Positions 1 to 9,197 of a stretch of 64,000 nucleotides of DNA are shown here, piece after piece (position 1 is the stretch's first letter; each line of letters starts with the position of its first letter). Location of the stretch: contig CAKZKQ010000287.1 of assembly GCA_937123825.1 (NCBI GenBank), forward strand, positions 1 to 64,000, written 5' to 3'. Source of the DNA: an uncultured Pseudomonadota bacterium. GTDB taxonomy: Bacteria; Myxococcota_A; Bradymonadia; Bradymonadales; GCA-2716585. Position numbers and translations under genes: made by a program. The notes beneath the pieces were generated by a model, which was not told where the DNA came from, made no database searches, and saw only the letters and a program-made list of their open reading frames with translations.

Positions 1-1
1 C

Positions 2-1732
2 CTCGACGGGCTTAAGAACTTCCGCCAGTGGGACAGCCTCACCCCCGGCCACCCCGAAGTCCACCACACCCCCGGCATCGAGACGACCACCGGGCCCCTG
101 GGTCAGGGCATCAGCACCGCCGTGGGCATGGCGCTGGCCGAAGCCCAACTGGCCGAGATCTTCAACACCGAAGACCACACCCTCGTCGACCACCGCACCT
201 ACGTCATCGCCAGCGACGGCGACCTGATGGAGGGCGTCGCCGCCGAAGCCGCCAGCCTGGCCGGGCACCTGGGCCTGGGCAAGCTCATCTGCTACTTCGA
301 CGACAACAAGATCACCATCGACGGCGGCACCGACCTGAGCTTCGGCGAAGACGTCGGCAAACGCTTTGAGTCCTACGGCTGGCAGATCATCACCGTGGAA
401 GACGGTGAAGACCTCGCCGCGCTGCGCACCGCCACCCACGAAGCCCAGCGCAACCTCACCCAGCCGACCCTCATCATGGTCCGCACCATCATCGGCATCG
501 GCTCGCCCAACAAAGCCGGCAAATCCGCCGCGCACGGCTCGCCGCTTGGCGAGCAAGAGATCGAGCTGACCAAGGCCCACTACGGCTGGCCGACCGACGC
601 CAGCTTCCTCGTCCCCGCCGATGTGGCCGAGCACATGGGCAAGGCGGTGGCGCGCGGTCAGCGCGATCAGGCCTCCTGGCAAGAGACCTTCGAGGCCTAC
701 GCCAGCGCCAACCCCGAAAAAGGCGCCGAGTGGAGCCGCCGCATGAGCGGCCAGATGCCCGAAGGCTGGGATCAGAACCTGCCCCAGTTCGAAGAGGGCG
801 GCTCGCTGGCCACCCGCAAGTCGTCGGCCAAGGTGCTCGGCGAGCTGATGGGGCGCCTGCCGGAGTTGGTGGGCGGCTCGGCTGATTTGGCGGGCTCCAA
901 CGGGACCAAGCACCCGCAGTACGGCACCGTCTCCAGGGGCAGCTACACAGGCCAGACGATCCACTTTGGCGTGCGCGAGCACGGCATGGCCGCGATCTGC
1001 GCCGGCATGGTCCTCCACGGCGGCTTCCGCCCCTTCTGCGCCACCTTCCTGGTCTTCACCGACTACATGCGCCCGGCCATTCGCCTGGCGGCGCTGATGA
1101 AGCAGCCGGTGATCTACATCATGACCCACGACAGCATCGGCCTGGGTGAAGACGGCCCGACCCACCAGCCCGTCGAGCACCTCAGCGCCCTGCGCGCCAT
1201 CCCCAACGTGCACGTGGTGCGCCCCGGCGACGCCAACGAAACCCGCGAAGCCTGGCTCTACGCCATGCGCCGCACCGATGGCCCCACCGTCCTGGTCTTC
1301 ACCCGTCAGGGCGTCCCGACCCAGAACGCCCAGGCCGTCGGCCACAACCCCCAAAAAGGCGCCTACGTCCTGGCCGGAGACGACCAGAAGGCCCCCGAGG
1401 CGATCTTGATGGCCAGCGGCTCTGAGGTCTCCATCGCCATGGCCGCGCGCGACATGCTCGAAGCCAAGGGCACCGCCACGCGCGTGGTCAGCGTCCCCTG
1501 CATGGAGGCCTTCCTGGCCCAGGACGCCGACTGGCAGCAAGCGGTCCTGCCCTCCGACGTGCGCTGCCGCGTGGCCGTCGAGGCCGCCACCGACATGAGC
1601 TGGCACCGTTTCCTGGGCTTCGAAGGGGTCTTCATCGGCATGAAAGGCTTTGGCGCCAGCGCCCCGGCCAAGGTCCTCTTTGAAAAGTTCGGCATCACCG
1701 CCGAGGCCGTCGCCGCCGCCGCCAACCGCTGA
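2..1732 (+). CDS. tkt: transketolase, 5' end cut by the window edge
   Basis: Transfers two-carbon ketol units between sugar phosphates in the non-oxidative pentose phosphate pathway, with thiamine diphosphate as cofactor; cytoplasmic. The frame is open from base 2 and 576 residues are visible. GPLGQG lies at visible residues 31-36; in typical bacterial enzymes it is near residue 115, so about 80 N-terminal residues lie outside the window. The cofactor segment SDGDLMEG followed by DDNKITIDG matches the GDG...N motif, with Ser in the first Gly position. The central pyrimidine-binding domain carries GVREHGMAAI and the segment HDSIGLGEDGPTHQPVEH is typical of transketolases. A convergent small membrane-protein gene ends 25 bp downstream. 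Identification is firm; only the start is missing. Confidence 0.97.
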   Translation, partial: LDGLKNFRQWDSLTPGHPEVHHTPGIETTTGPLGQGISTAVGMALAEAQLAEIFNTEDHTLVDHRTYVIASDGDLMEGVAAEAASLAGHLGLGKLICYFDDNKITIDGGTDLSFGEDVGKRFESYGWQIITVEDGEDLAALRTATHEAQRNLTQPTLIMVRTIIGIGSPNKAGKSAAHGSPLGEQEIELTKAHYGWPTDASFLVPADVAEHMGKAVARGQRDQASWQETFEAYASANPEKGAEWSRRMSGQMPEGWDQNLPQFEEGGSLATRKSSAKVLGELMGRLPELVGGSADLAGSNGTKHPQYGTVSRGSYTGQTIHFGVREHGMAAICAGMVLHGGFRPFCATFLVFTDYMRPAIRLAALMKQPVIYIMTHDSIGLGEDGPTHQPVEHLSALRAIPNVHVVRPGDANETREAWLYAMRRTDGPTVLVFTRQGVPTQNAQAVGHNPQKGAYVLAGDDQKAPEAILMASGSEVSIAMAARDMLEAKGTATRVVSVPCMEAFLAQDADWQQAVLPSDVRCRVAVEAATDMSWHRFLGFEGVFIGMKGFGASAPAKVLFEKFGITAEAVAAAANR

Positions 1733-1757
1733 GCGGCCCCAAGGGCGAACGCCGCGC

Positions 1758-2138
1758 TCAAAGGAGCGTGGCCGCCCACCCCGCCACCCCCATGGGCAAA
1801 AACGCGATCCACTGACCCAGCTTCAGCCACCCGCCAGGGATCCGCGACCGCCACGCCGTCCAAAGAAAGAGCCCCGCAAAGCCCAGGTTGATGGTCGACA
1901 GCAGCCTGGCCGCCCCCACCCCCTGCTCTGCGTTGCTGGCGGCCCACAAAAACCCAACCCCCGAGACCAGCAGTACCACCGTGATTCCATGCCAGCACAC
2001 CCGCATGGTCTCGCGCGGGACCGGCGCAGGCCCAGAGAGCGCCATCACTGGCTCCAGCACCTCCTTGCCCCCGCCAAAGGCATGCACGCCCGTCAAAAGA
2101 ATCGACAACACCCCAAGAACGATCATTGCTGTGGTCAT
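1758..2138 (-). CDS. small integral membrane protein, unknown function
   Basis: A 126-residue hydrophobic protein with about four predicted transmembrane segments: MIVLGVLSILLTG near the N-terminus, ITVVLLVSGVGFLWAA, a stretch around LSTINLGFAGLFLWTAW, and a C-terminal segment ending GVAGWAATLL. The frame stays open further upstream, but the ATG at 2138 is preferred because AGGGAGGG lies 5-6 bases before it. It is divergent from the TetR-type gene at 2338, and the shared 200 bp region holds three operator-like repeats, so it is probably the regulator's target. I do not recognise the family. Transport or envelope stress roles would be guesses. Confidence 0.75.
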   Translation of the reverse strand: MTTAMIVLGVLSILLTGVHAFGGGKEVLEPVMALSGPAPVPRETMRVCWHGITVVLLVSGVGFLWAASNAEQGVGAARLLSTINLGFAGLFLWTAWRSRIPGGWLKLGQWIAFLPMGVAGWAATLL

Positions 2139-2249
2139 CCGGCCCTCCCTGGTTGATCCGCTCCAGCCGCCCAAAGCAGCCCCGCAAACCAACGCATCCA
2201 TCGGCACCTCTTGAACCCACCAAGGTCCACGTCACGGTGCACAAAGAAT

Positions 2250-2329
2250 CCATACGCCACCGTATCCATACGGCAGCGTACGGTTGAAATATGCCCGATT
2301 CTTGCCTATGTCAATACGGTGGCGTATGG
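2250..2329. promoter_or_regulatory. three operator-like repeats in the divergent promoter region
   Basis: Three copies of an ATACG-N4-CGTAY palindrome lie between the divergent membrane-protein and TetR genes, at 2252-2265, 2268-2281 and 2314-2327. The first and third are exact reverse complements over 16 bases (CCATACGCCACCGTAT at 2250-2265 and ATACGGTGGCGTATGG at 2314-2329). Centres are 16 bp and 46 bp apart. TetR-family proteins commonly bind such sites upstream of their own gene, so autoregulation and control of the divergent gene is the natural inference. Confidence 0.75.
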
Positions 2330-2337
2330 TTTTTGGC

Positions 2338-2898
2338 ATGAACAAGAAGACCACCAAACGAAAAAGCCGTCAGGACTGGCTCGAAGCCGCCATCGGGGTG
2401 CTCTCCTCAGGGCGCGGCTTTGAGTCTGTGCGCGTGGAAGTGCTGGCGCGCACGATGAAAGTCACCAAAGGGAGCTTCTACTGGCATTTTTCGAGCCGAG
2501 AGGCGCTGCTTGAGGCCGTGGTGGAGGCGTGGCGTCAGCAAGGCACCGAGGCGATCATCGACGCGCTCAACATCGGCGCTCAGCCCGCCCGCGAGCGGAT
2601 GCGGTCGTTGTGGTCGATGGCGACCGAGCCGGGCAACCTGCGTGTGGAACTGGCCATTCGGGAGCAGGCCCGCTCGGATGCGGCGCTTCGGGAGGTGGTG
2701 GCGCAGGTCGACGCGCGGCGGATGGACACGCTGCGCGGGATTTTTGGTGAGCTTGGCCACAGCGGACAGGGTCTGGAGGCGCGGTGCATGCTGGCTTACT
2801 CGCTGCTGATCGGCGACCACTTTATTGGTGCCTCCCACGGGCCGTTTAAACGCAGCGATGTGCTGCTTGATGCGCTGGAAGTGCTCCTGAACTCTTGA
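2338..2898 (+). CDS. TetR/AcrR family transcriptional regulator
   Basis: A 186-residue DNA-binding regulator. Residues about 8-57 form the TetR helix-turn-helix: RQDWLEAAIGVLSSGRGFES, then VEVLARTMKVTKGSFYWHF, with the conserved GSFYWHFxSRExLLEAV ending. The C-terminal part is helical and variable, as expected for a ligand-binding domain. The frame extends upstream to 2284, but that ATG would put operator repeats inside the gene, so MNKKTTKRK at 2338 is the preferred start. Three palindromic repeats lie just upstream and the divergent membrane-protein gene is the likely regulated partner. The ligand is unknown. Confidence 0.92.
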   Translation: MNKKTTKRKSRQDWLEAAIGVLSSGRGFESVRVEVLARTMKVTKGSFYWHFSSREALLEAVVEAWRQQGTEAIIDALNIGAQPARERMRSLWSMATEPGNLRVELAIREQARSDAALREVVAQVDARRMDTLRGIFGELGHSGQGLEARCMLAYSLLIGDHFIGASHGPFKRSDVLLDALEVLLNS

Positions 2899-3201
2899 AG
2901 GATGAAGGCGGCGTTGGTGTTCGCGCAGGACACGGTGTAGACTTCCAAATTGGAATGAAAACCCCAAAAGCCCTCGGCAAAGAGCGGCGCACGGTGGCCG
3001 TTCCAAAGAGATCGCGCAACGCCGCCCCAGCACGGCCTTTTGAGCGCACGAAGGCGCTGACCCCTTCGGCGCCTCACGAGCACTCTGGCGAGCGCCGACT
3101 CTCTTGATGAACGCCACCACCAGGCCACGGTGCCCAGACCACCGTGGCCTGTGTGACCTTGCCCTTGCCTTGCGGCTTTTCAATCAGGAGTGCCCCTGGT
3201 T
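2899..3201. other. intergenic region between tetR-type gene and giant lipoprotein gene
   Basis: No gene is supported here. The only structure I see is the strong hairpin at 3121-3151, listed separately. AGGAG at 3186-3190 is the ribosome binding site of the following gene. Confidence 0.6.
3121..3151. terminator. strong hairpin, possible terminator
   Basis: CAGGCCACGGTG at 3121-3132 and CACCGTGGCCTG at 3140-3151 are perfect 12 bp arms around a 7-base loop. No T-tract follows, so it may be a terminator of the TetR gene or a leader structure upstream of the lipoprotein gene. Confidence 0.5.
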
Positions 3202-6200
3202 ATGTCCGATTGGTTGATGACGGCGCGCCTTCGCAGCGTGGCGCTGATTCTGGTGTTGGTGCTGGGCCTTGTGGCCTGCGCCAGCGACAACAAAACAGAC
3301 GACAACAACGAGCCGTCCAACAACGACGTCCCCGATGTCCAGGAGATGGACACCGAAGAGCAGGACGCCGAGCCCGACATCATCGAGGATGAACCCGACG
3401 TCGTCGAGGACGAGCCCGACATGGACGACGGGCCGCCGCCGGGCACCATCTGCGCACCTTGCACCGACAACGAAGAGTGCGGCGGCGAGAGCGATCTTTG
3501 TCTGAACCTGCCCTTTGAAGAGACCGGCACCTGCGCCACCGACTGCACCGTCAGCGAGGACATGTGCCCGGAAGGCTTTGACTGCGCCACGGTGCAGGAG
3601 GCCCCGGCGCTGGTGCGCCAGTGTGTCCCCGAGGGTTTGCTGTGCAACAACCTCTGCGAGGGCGTCGAGTGCCCCGGCGGACAGGTTTGCTTGCCGTTGA
3701 CCGGCGAGTGCAGCGCGCCCCTTGGTTTGTGCGATCAGCCCTGCATCGGCAATGAAACTTGCGGCGGTCCCGACGATCAGTGTGTGTTGCTGGGCGACAC
3801 CGGCGAGAGCGTCTGCGCGCAGGATTGCAGCGAGGACCAGACTTCGTGCCCCGAGGATTACTTCTGCGCCAACATCGGCCAGGACACCGGGGTCTTCCAG
3901 TGCGTGCCCGAGATCCTGACCTGCATCGACCGGTGCGGCGATGTGAACTGCGGCGACGACGAGACCTGTGACCCGATCACCGGTCAGTGCACGCCGCTGC
4001 TTGGTTTGTGCGATCTGGACTGCACCAACAGCGCGCTCTGCGGCGGCCCCGACGATCTGTGCCTGAACCTGAGCGACGACGAGTCGTTCTGCGCCACCGC
4101 CTGCGAAGACTCTCAGGACTGCCCGCTGAACTACTTCTGCGCCGACCTCAACAACCGCGAGCAGGGCGCTTGTGTGCCCATCTCGCTGACCTGCATCGAC
4201 GACCGGTGCGACAACGTGGACTGCGGCGAGGGTTTCAACTGCGATGAGCGCACCGGGGAGTGTGTCGAGGTCGAGGTCCAGCTTTGCGAGCAGTGCGGCG
4301 ACCTGCCCAGCTCGGCCTGCGGCGGCCCCAACGACCTCTGCCTGAACCTGGGCGACCCTGGCGGCACCATCTGCTCGGTGGACTGCACCGAGAGCGGCGA
4401 GTGCCCCAACGACGGTTACACCTGCGTCATCCTCAACAACACCACGCGCCGGGCCTGCATCCCCATCAACCAGGAGTGCCGCCAATGCGATGGGGTCGAC
4501 TGCCCTGAAGGCGCCACCTGCAACCCGCTCACTGGCCAGTGCGACGCCCCGCCGGTGTCGTGCTTGATTGAGGACTGCCCCCAGGGCGAGATCTGCAACC
4601 CGGACACAGAGGCCTGCGAGGTCATCGGCGAGTCGTGCAACTTCGACACCCGCGTGGCCGACTGCTTTGGCCCCGTGCGCAAGTGCAGCGCCACTCGCCC
4701 CGCCGCCGACGGGGTCTGCGCCGTCATCTGCAGCGACAACGACGACTGCACCCCCGAGGCGCCCAACTGCGTGGATCTTTACCGCGTCGGCGAGCTTTGC
4801 GTGCCGGACGGGCTTGGCAGTGGCCAGACTTGCGGCATCACGGCTCCTGAGGGCGCCGACGTTGGCCGCCCCTGCGGCGTGGGCGTCCGCACCCCCTGTC
4901 CGGTGGAGGCGCCGACCTGCATCCAGGGTGTGGAGCAGGACGTGGCGGGCTTCTGCTCGCTGGGCTGTGATTCTGACGCCGATTGCGGCGGCGACGGGAC
5001 CTGTCAGGAGGTCCGCGGGCGCGATGGCCGCTTCTGCGTGCCGTCCAACTGCCTGTGCTTGACCGGCAACGAGGTGCCCGACGGCGAAAATGACATTCTG
5101 GCCGAGGCGCTCGCGGAGCGCGGCCTGAGCCGGTGCAGCTTCAGCCTTGATCCCACCAGCCAGCGCGGCCTGGATCCAGCCACGCCCAGCGCGCCCTTCA
5201 AGCTCTCGTCCCTGGGTGGTCTCTTCAATGAGCCGCTGGCGGCGCCGGGCTTTGGCCGCTCGCTGCAGGGCGAGCTGGACGCGGCGTTGGAGGGCGACAG
5301 CCCGGTGCGTGACTCGATTGTGGCCGCCGCTGCGCGTCAAGGTGTGATCATTGAGGGTCGTCAGGCGCAGTTTGCGCTGCCCGATGAACTGGACCCGCTC
5401 TCCGAAGGCATCCGCGCCTTTGTGGAGGCCGCTGGCGGCGACTTTGAGCCCGGCGACATCACCGGGGACGTGGGCTCAGTGCCGCCCGAGGCCCAGGGAG
5501 CGCTGGCGCAGATCCTGGCGGCGGCGGCCGAGGTCCTCACGGTCCGCCAGGGCATCACCGACGCCCTGGGATTGGACGCCGAGGCCATCGAGGCGCTCTT
5601 CCAGAACACCCCCTACCTGCTCCTGCCTCCGCAGCCGGGCGCCCAGGCCCCCGACCTCTCCGATGAGGCCACGCTGGCGCGCTTGACCGGCTTTGATCGC
5701 CAGTTGCTCTTCCAGGCGGCCGCCGATCTGGCCTTCACCATCGAGAACGCCAACCTGGACCCCGAGACGCTCTCTGAAGCGTTGATTTCGGTACAGACCC
5801 CTGCGGGTCAGATCATGATCGGCAACTCAGGCGACACGATCTACGAGGCCGACCAGGGTCCCTACGCGTTGCTGATCGACGTGGACGGCTCGGACATCTA
5901 CCGCGTGGCTGCGGGCGCCAACACCGCCGCCTCCCAGCCTGTGGGCGTGGTCATCGACCTTGGCGGCACCGACACCTACAGCTACGCGCAGGTGCCTGAC
6001 GAGCGCGATCAAGACGCCTGGTTGACCAGCGACGCCGACGGCCGCTTTGCGCCGCAGCGCCCCGTGCAAGCGGGCAACGGCCCTGTAAGCCTCTCGGGGG
6101 CTGCCCGTCAGGGCGCTGGCCGCCTGGGCGCGGGGATGCTCTTTGATCTGGGTAGCGACAACGACGCCTACAACTCGCTGCGCATGAGCCAGGGCGCGGG

Positions 6201-7209
6201 CATTCTGGGCGTGGGCGTCCTCTTTGATGACGGCGGCGACGACGTTTACAGTGCAGAGGCCTTTGCCCAGGGTGCCGGGCTCCTTGGCGTGGGCGTTTTG
6301 CTCGACGCCGGCTCCAACGCCACCACCGACACCTACCGCATCTGGCACGCCGGGCAGGGCTTTGGCGGCGCCGCCGGGGCAGGCTTGTTGATCGACACCG
6401 AAGGCAACAGCGCCTATACCGCCGAGCCCGCCACTGGCCTCACCGACGTGCTCTACTTCTCGGCGCCCGACCGCGGCCAGTCCAACCAGAACCTGGCCCA
6501 GGGCGCTGGCGCTGGCACCTTGCCCGCCGAGGACCGCTTCCCGGACCGCCAGGCCACCGGTGGCGGCGTGGGCACGCTCTATGACCTTGGAGGCGACGAC
6601 ACCTATGTTTGCGGGACCTTTGGCCAGGGCCAGGGCCTGCACCTGGGCGTGGGTGTGCTGATCGACGCCGCAGGCAACGACAACTACAGCGCCCGTTATG
6701 GTGCTCAGGGCTACGGCGAGCTGGTGGCGCTGGGGCTCTTGCTCGAAGTGGATGGCGATGATCAGTACAACACGGCGCCGGGTCGCCGGATCGGAGCCTT
6801 GATGGGCAGCGGCAACAACCTCGGCAGCGGTTTCCTGCTGGAGATCGCCGGTGGGGACATCTACCAGGTCCCCGGCTTCTCTGGCGGCACGGGCCAACTC
6901 AACGGCGCCGGGGCTTTGCTTGATCTGGCCGGTCAGGACACCCACAACGCCGTCAGCACCAGCACCTGGGGCTTTGCCTCGCTGGGGTTGCTCGACGATG
7001 ATCCCAACATCTTCCGCAACCAGACCCCCACTTACGGCCTCTTCATCGACGCCGGAGACGACGAAGACACCTATGCTCGCCCCGATCTGGAGGACCAGGA
7101 CCCGGCCTTGATCGGCAACGGTCAGCGCTGGGCGCAGCCCTTTGACAGCTCGCTCGACACGGAGCTTGGCATCGGCATTGATGGGCAAGGTCTGACGGGG
7201 CTGGAGTGA
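3202..7209 (+). CDS. giant Cys-rich and beta-repeat surface lipoprotein
   Basis: A 1335-residue predicted lipoprotein of unknown function. The N-terminus is a signal peptide ending in the lipobox LVAC, followed by an Asp/Glu/Asn-rich stalk. Roughly residues 85-450 hold four Cys-rich repeats of about 90 residues each (pattern CGGPxDxCLNL ... C ... CP..YxCA ... CVP ... C..CDxVxCG..xxCxxxTGxC), then shorter Cys-rich modules to about residue 630. The C-terminal third (about 870-1310) repeats GVGVLxDxGGDDxYxxxxxxQG, a Gly/Asp pattern suggesting a beta-solenoid. Start 3202 has AGGAG 11 bases upstream; a GTG at 3190 overlaps that site and is less likely. The DUF4091 gene follows after 5 bp, so they are probably co-transcribed. 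Outer-surface location is inferred from the lipobox. Confidence 0.88.
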   Translation: MSDWLMTARLRSVALILVLVLGLVACASDNKTDDNNEPSNNDVPDVQEMDTEEQDAEPDIIEDEPDVVEDEPDMDDGPPPGTICAPCTDNEECGGESDLCLNLPFEETGTCATDCTVSEDMCPEGFDCATVQEAPALVRQCVPEGLLCNNLCEGVECPGGQVCLPLTGECSAPLGLCDQPCIGNETCGGPDDQCVLLGDTGESVCAQDCSEDQTSCPEDYFCANIGQDTGVFQCVPEILTCIDRCGDVNCGDDETCDPITGQCTPLLGLCDLDCTNSALCGGPDDLCLNLSDDESFCATACEDSQDCPLNYFCADLNNREQGACVPISLTCIDDRCDNVDCGEGFNCDERTGECVEVEVQLCEQCGDLPSSACGGPNDLCLNLGDPGGTICSVDCTESGECPNDGYTCVILNNTTRRACIPINQECRQCDGVDCPEGATCNPLTGQCDAPPVSCLIEDCPQGEICNPDTEACEVIGESCNFDTRVADCFGPVRKCSATRPAADGVCAVICSDNDDCTPEAPNCVDLYRVGELCVPDGLGSGQTCGITAPEGADVGRPCGVGVRTPCPVEAPTCIQGVEQDVAGFCSLGCDSDADCGGDGTCQEVRGRDGRFCVPSNCLCLTGNEVPDGENDILAEALAERGLSRCSFSLDPTSQRGLDPATPSAPFKLSSLGGLFNEPLAAPGFGRSLQGELDAALEGDSPVRDSIVAAAARQGVIIEGRQAQFALPDELDPLSEGIRAFVEAAGGDFEPGDITGDVGSVPPEAQGALAQILAAAAEVLTVRQGITDALGLDAEAIEALFQNTPYLLLPPQPGAQAPDLSDEATLARLTGFDRQLLFQAAADLAFTIENANLDPETLSEALISVQTPAGQIMIGNSGDTIYEADQGPYALLIDVDGSDIYRVAAGANTAASQPVGVVIDLGGTDTYSYAQVPDERDQDAWLTSDADGRFAPQRPVQAGNGPVSLSGAARQGAGRLGAGMLFDLGSDNDAYNSLRMSQGAGILGVGVLFDDGGDDVYSAEAFAQGAGLLGVGVLLDAGSNATTDTYRIWHAGQGFGGAAGAGLLIDTEGNSAYTAEPATGLTDVLYFSAPDRGQSNQNLAQGAGAGTLPAEDRFPDRQATGGGVGTLYDLGGDDTYVCGTFGQGQGLHLGVGVLIDAAGNDNYSARYGAQGYGELVALGLLLEVDGDDQYNTAPGRRIGALMGSGNNLGSGFLLEIAGGDIYQVPGFSGGTGQLNGAGALLDLAGQDTHNAVSTSTWGFASLGLLDDDPNIFRNQTPTYGLFIDAGDDEDTYARPDLEDQDPALIGNGQRWAQPFDSSLDTELGIGIDGQGLTGLE

Positions 7210-7214
7210 GCTGA

Positions 7215-9122
7215 ATGAAGCAAAAGTGGGTTGTGGCCGCAGTGGCGGCTGCCTTCCTGGCGACCGGTCTGGTCGTGGGATTGTGGTGGTGGAGGACGGC
7301 ACAACCAGGTTGCGTTGAGGGACCAGCCCCTGGTGTGCTGGTCTGCGCGGCCAGCGACATGCCAAGGCTCACCAACCATGATCGCGTGCCGGATGACGGG
7401 CAAGACTTTGCCCTCTCTCAAGGGGGGATCTTTCTTCGCGGCGCGCGCAATGAGGTCCTGGGCTTCCAACTCATTTTCCAAGGCAAAGAACCGACCCGGT
7501 TGACCTTTGAGGTCAGCGATTTGCAGGGGCCGGGGGGCGTGGTGATCCCTGCTGCGACGCACGTGCGGCGCTTTTTGGCCAATTATGTGTGGGTTGAGCC
7601 GGGCGGCTTTACCTGGGGCACGCCCACCGAGGTCTTGCCCTGGCCCGACTTCTACCCTGACGCGCTGGTCCCCTTTGAGACTCGTTGTGGTCAGACGCGC
7701 ACTGTCATCAAAGACTTTGAAGTCCCTTCCAAACATGGCCGCAATCAAAACGCCTGGGTGGATTTGACCATCCCGCGCAACGTCCCTGCGGGCCTCTACC
7801 ATGGCAAAGTGGTGGTGAAAGACGCGCGCAGCGACCGAAGCCTCACGGTGGCGCTCAATGTCGAGGTCTGGAACGTCACGCTGCCCGACGAAACGTCCAT
7901 CGACGCCGTGGGTGAAATCTACGACCCGTACGTGCAGGAGGGTTTGGGGCGCGAGGCGTTGGACGATGAGAAGTGGCGCCGGATGTCGGGCTGCGTGCAG
8001 CAGATGGCGCACCGTCACCGGATGGTCTTCATTGAGCGGTTTGATGGGGTCGCGGGGCCATCCAAGGACAACCCGGACCCAAAAGCCTGGGAGGGCTATG
8101 TTGAGACCTTTGGTCCGGCGCTCGACGGCTCGCTCTTTACACCCGAGCGAGGCTACCACGGCCCAGGAAAGGGTGTGCCGGTGGCAGTGTGGCGCACCCC
8201 ATGGCCCCAGCCCTACAATGGGGCGCTGAGCGGGCCGCTGGGGGCGCAGGAGGTGGCCAGTTACCAGGATCTGGCTGGCCGTTGGGGGGCATTGGTCAAA
8301 GCGCAGCGCTGGGAGCGGACGCGTTGGTTTGCGTACATCTTTGATGAGGTCGATGGTCCTCAGGACAGTGGCTACGCCGCAGGCGCCGACGGGGTGGACA
8401 CGACCGCAGACGCCTACATCAGGATGGTCCACGGGGAGATGGGCAAGGTGCAAGACGCGCTGGATGCGGGCAGCGGCGCGCAAGTGCCCATTGAGTTGTT
8501 CTGGACCAGCCACAGCGATCCGTCTCAGTGGGGTGACGAGGGTCCAGCGTCTTTGGTGGACAAGGTAGGGTTGTGGGCACCCAACGCGGGTGCGGCCAAC
8601 GTGGATTACTTGAAGGCTCGCCAGCGCAGCGGGGAGCAGATCTGGTTCTACCATGATGGGCACCCGTTTGTGGGCGCCCACTCGATCAACGCCGACGGGA
8701 TCGAGATGCGGACCTGGGGCGTGATCACGGCCCGTTATGGGTTTGATGGACACTTTATGTGGGCGGTCAACCTGTCGGACCCGGAGAACCCGTACCACAA
8801 GCCGAGTTATAAGAGTGGGGATGATCGGTTTGGCAATGGGACGCTCTTTTACCCTGGCGCCAAGCTGACTTCGGTGGGTTACGACGCCATTGAGGAGCCT
8901 GTGGAGTCGATGCGCATGAAGGCGTGGCGGCGAGGATTGCAAGACGCAGAGTTGGTCTTGCTGGCCCGGCAGCGGGCGGGGGACGAGGCGGTTGATGGGC
9001 TGTTGGAGGCGATGGTGCCGGTGGCGTTGTCACAGGCGACCGGGGACGCCAGTTGGGAGCGTTCTTCGGTGGCATGGCAAGCGTTCCACGCCAAGCTTTT
9101 GGAGTTGGCCCAGCGGCGCTGA
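7215..9122 (+). CDS. DUF4091 (GH123-like) domain protein with N-terminal membrane anchor
   Basis: A 635-residue protein. Residues about 5-26 (VVAAVAAAFLATGLVVGLWWW) form an uncleaved anchor or signal peptide. A beta-rich N-terminal domain is followed by a TIM-barrel-like part containing WFAYIFDEVDGP near residue 376, matching the Asp-Glu catalytic pair of GH123-type N-acetylhexosaminidases. The end, GNGTLFYPG followed by SMRMKAWRRGLQDAELVLLA, is the DUF4091 hallmark. Family knowledge suggests glycoside hydrolysis outside the cytoplasm, but substrate and activity are unproven. GGAG lies about 10 bases before the ATG and the gap to the giant lipoprotein gene is 5 bp, so the pair is probably one operon. 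Confidence 0.85.
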   Translation: MKQKWVVAAVAAAFLATGLVVGLWWWRTAQPGCVEGPAPGVLVCAASDMPRLTNHDRVPDDGQDFALSQGGIFLRGARNEVLGFQLIFQGKEPTRLTFEVSDLQGPGGVVIPAATHVRRFLANYVWVEPGGFTWGTPTEVLPWPDFYPDALVPFETRCGQTRTVIKDFEVPSKHGRNQNAWVDLTIPRNVPAGLYHGKVVVKDARSDRSLTVALNVEVWNVTLPDETSIDAVGEIYDPYVQEGLGREALDDEKWRRMSGCVQQMAHRHRMVFIERFDGVAGPSKDNPDPKAWEGYVETFGPALDGSLFTPERGYHGPGKGVPVAVWRTPWPQPYNGALSGPLGAQEVASYQDLAGRWGALVKAQRWERTRWFAYIFDEVDGPQDSGYAAGADGVDTTADAYIRMVHGEMGKVQDALDAGSGAQVPIELFWTSHSDPSQWGDEGPASLVDKVGLWAPNAGAANVDYLKARQRSGEQIWFYHDGHPFVGAHSINADGIEMRTWGVITARYGFDGHFMWAVNLSDPENPYHKPSYKSGDDRFGNGTLFYPGAKLTSVGYDAIEEPVESMRMKAWRRGLQDAELVLLARQRAGDEAVDGLLEAMVPVALSQATGDASWERSSVAWQAFHAKLLELAQRR

Positions 9123-9197
9123 GCGCCATTGTGGCTGGTGCATGTTGCTGTGAGGCACGTCCCGTCGGTGATCCGGGCTCAGGTGAGCCCAAGCGCG

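Noticed and set aside
3184..5340. 718-residue open frame on the minus strand
   Set aside because: Antisense to the Cys-rich lipoprotein; its Ala/Val/Gly composition is a codon-bias shadow and there is no ribosome site or family motif.
6100..6960. RTX calcium-binding repeats in the giant lipoprotein
   Set aside because: The GGDDxY units are spaced too far apart and do not follow the nine-residue GGxGxDxUx pattern.
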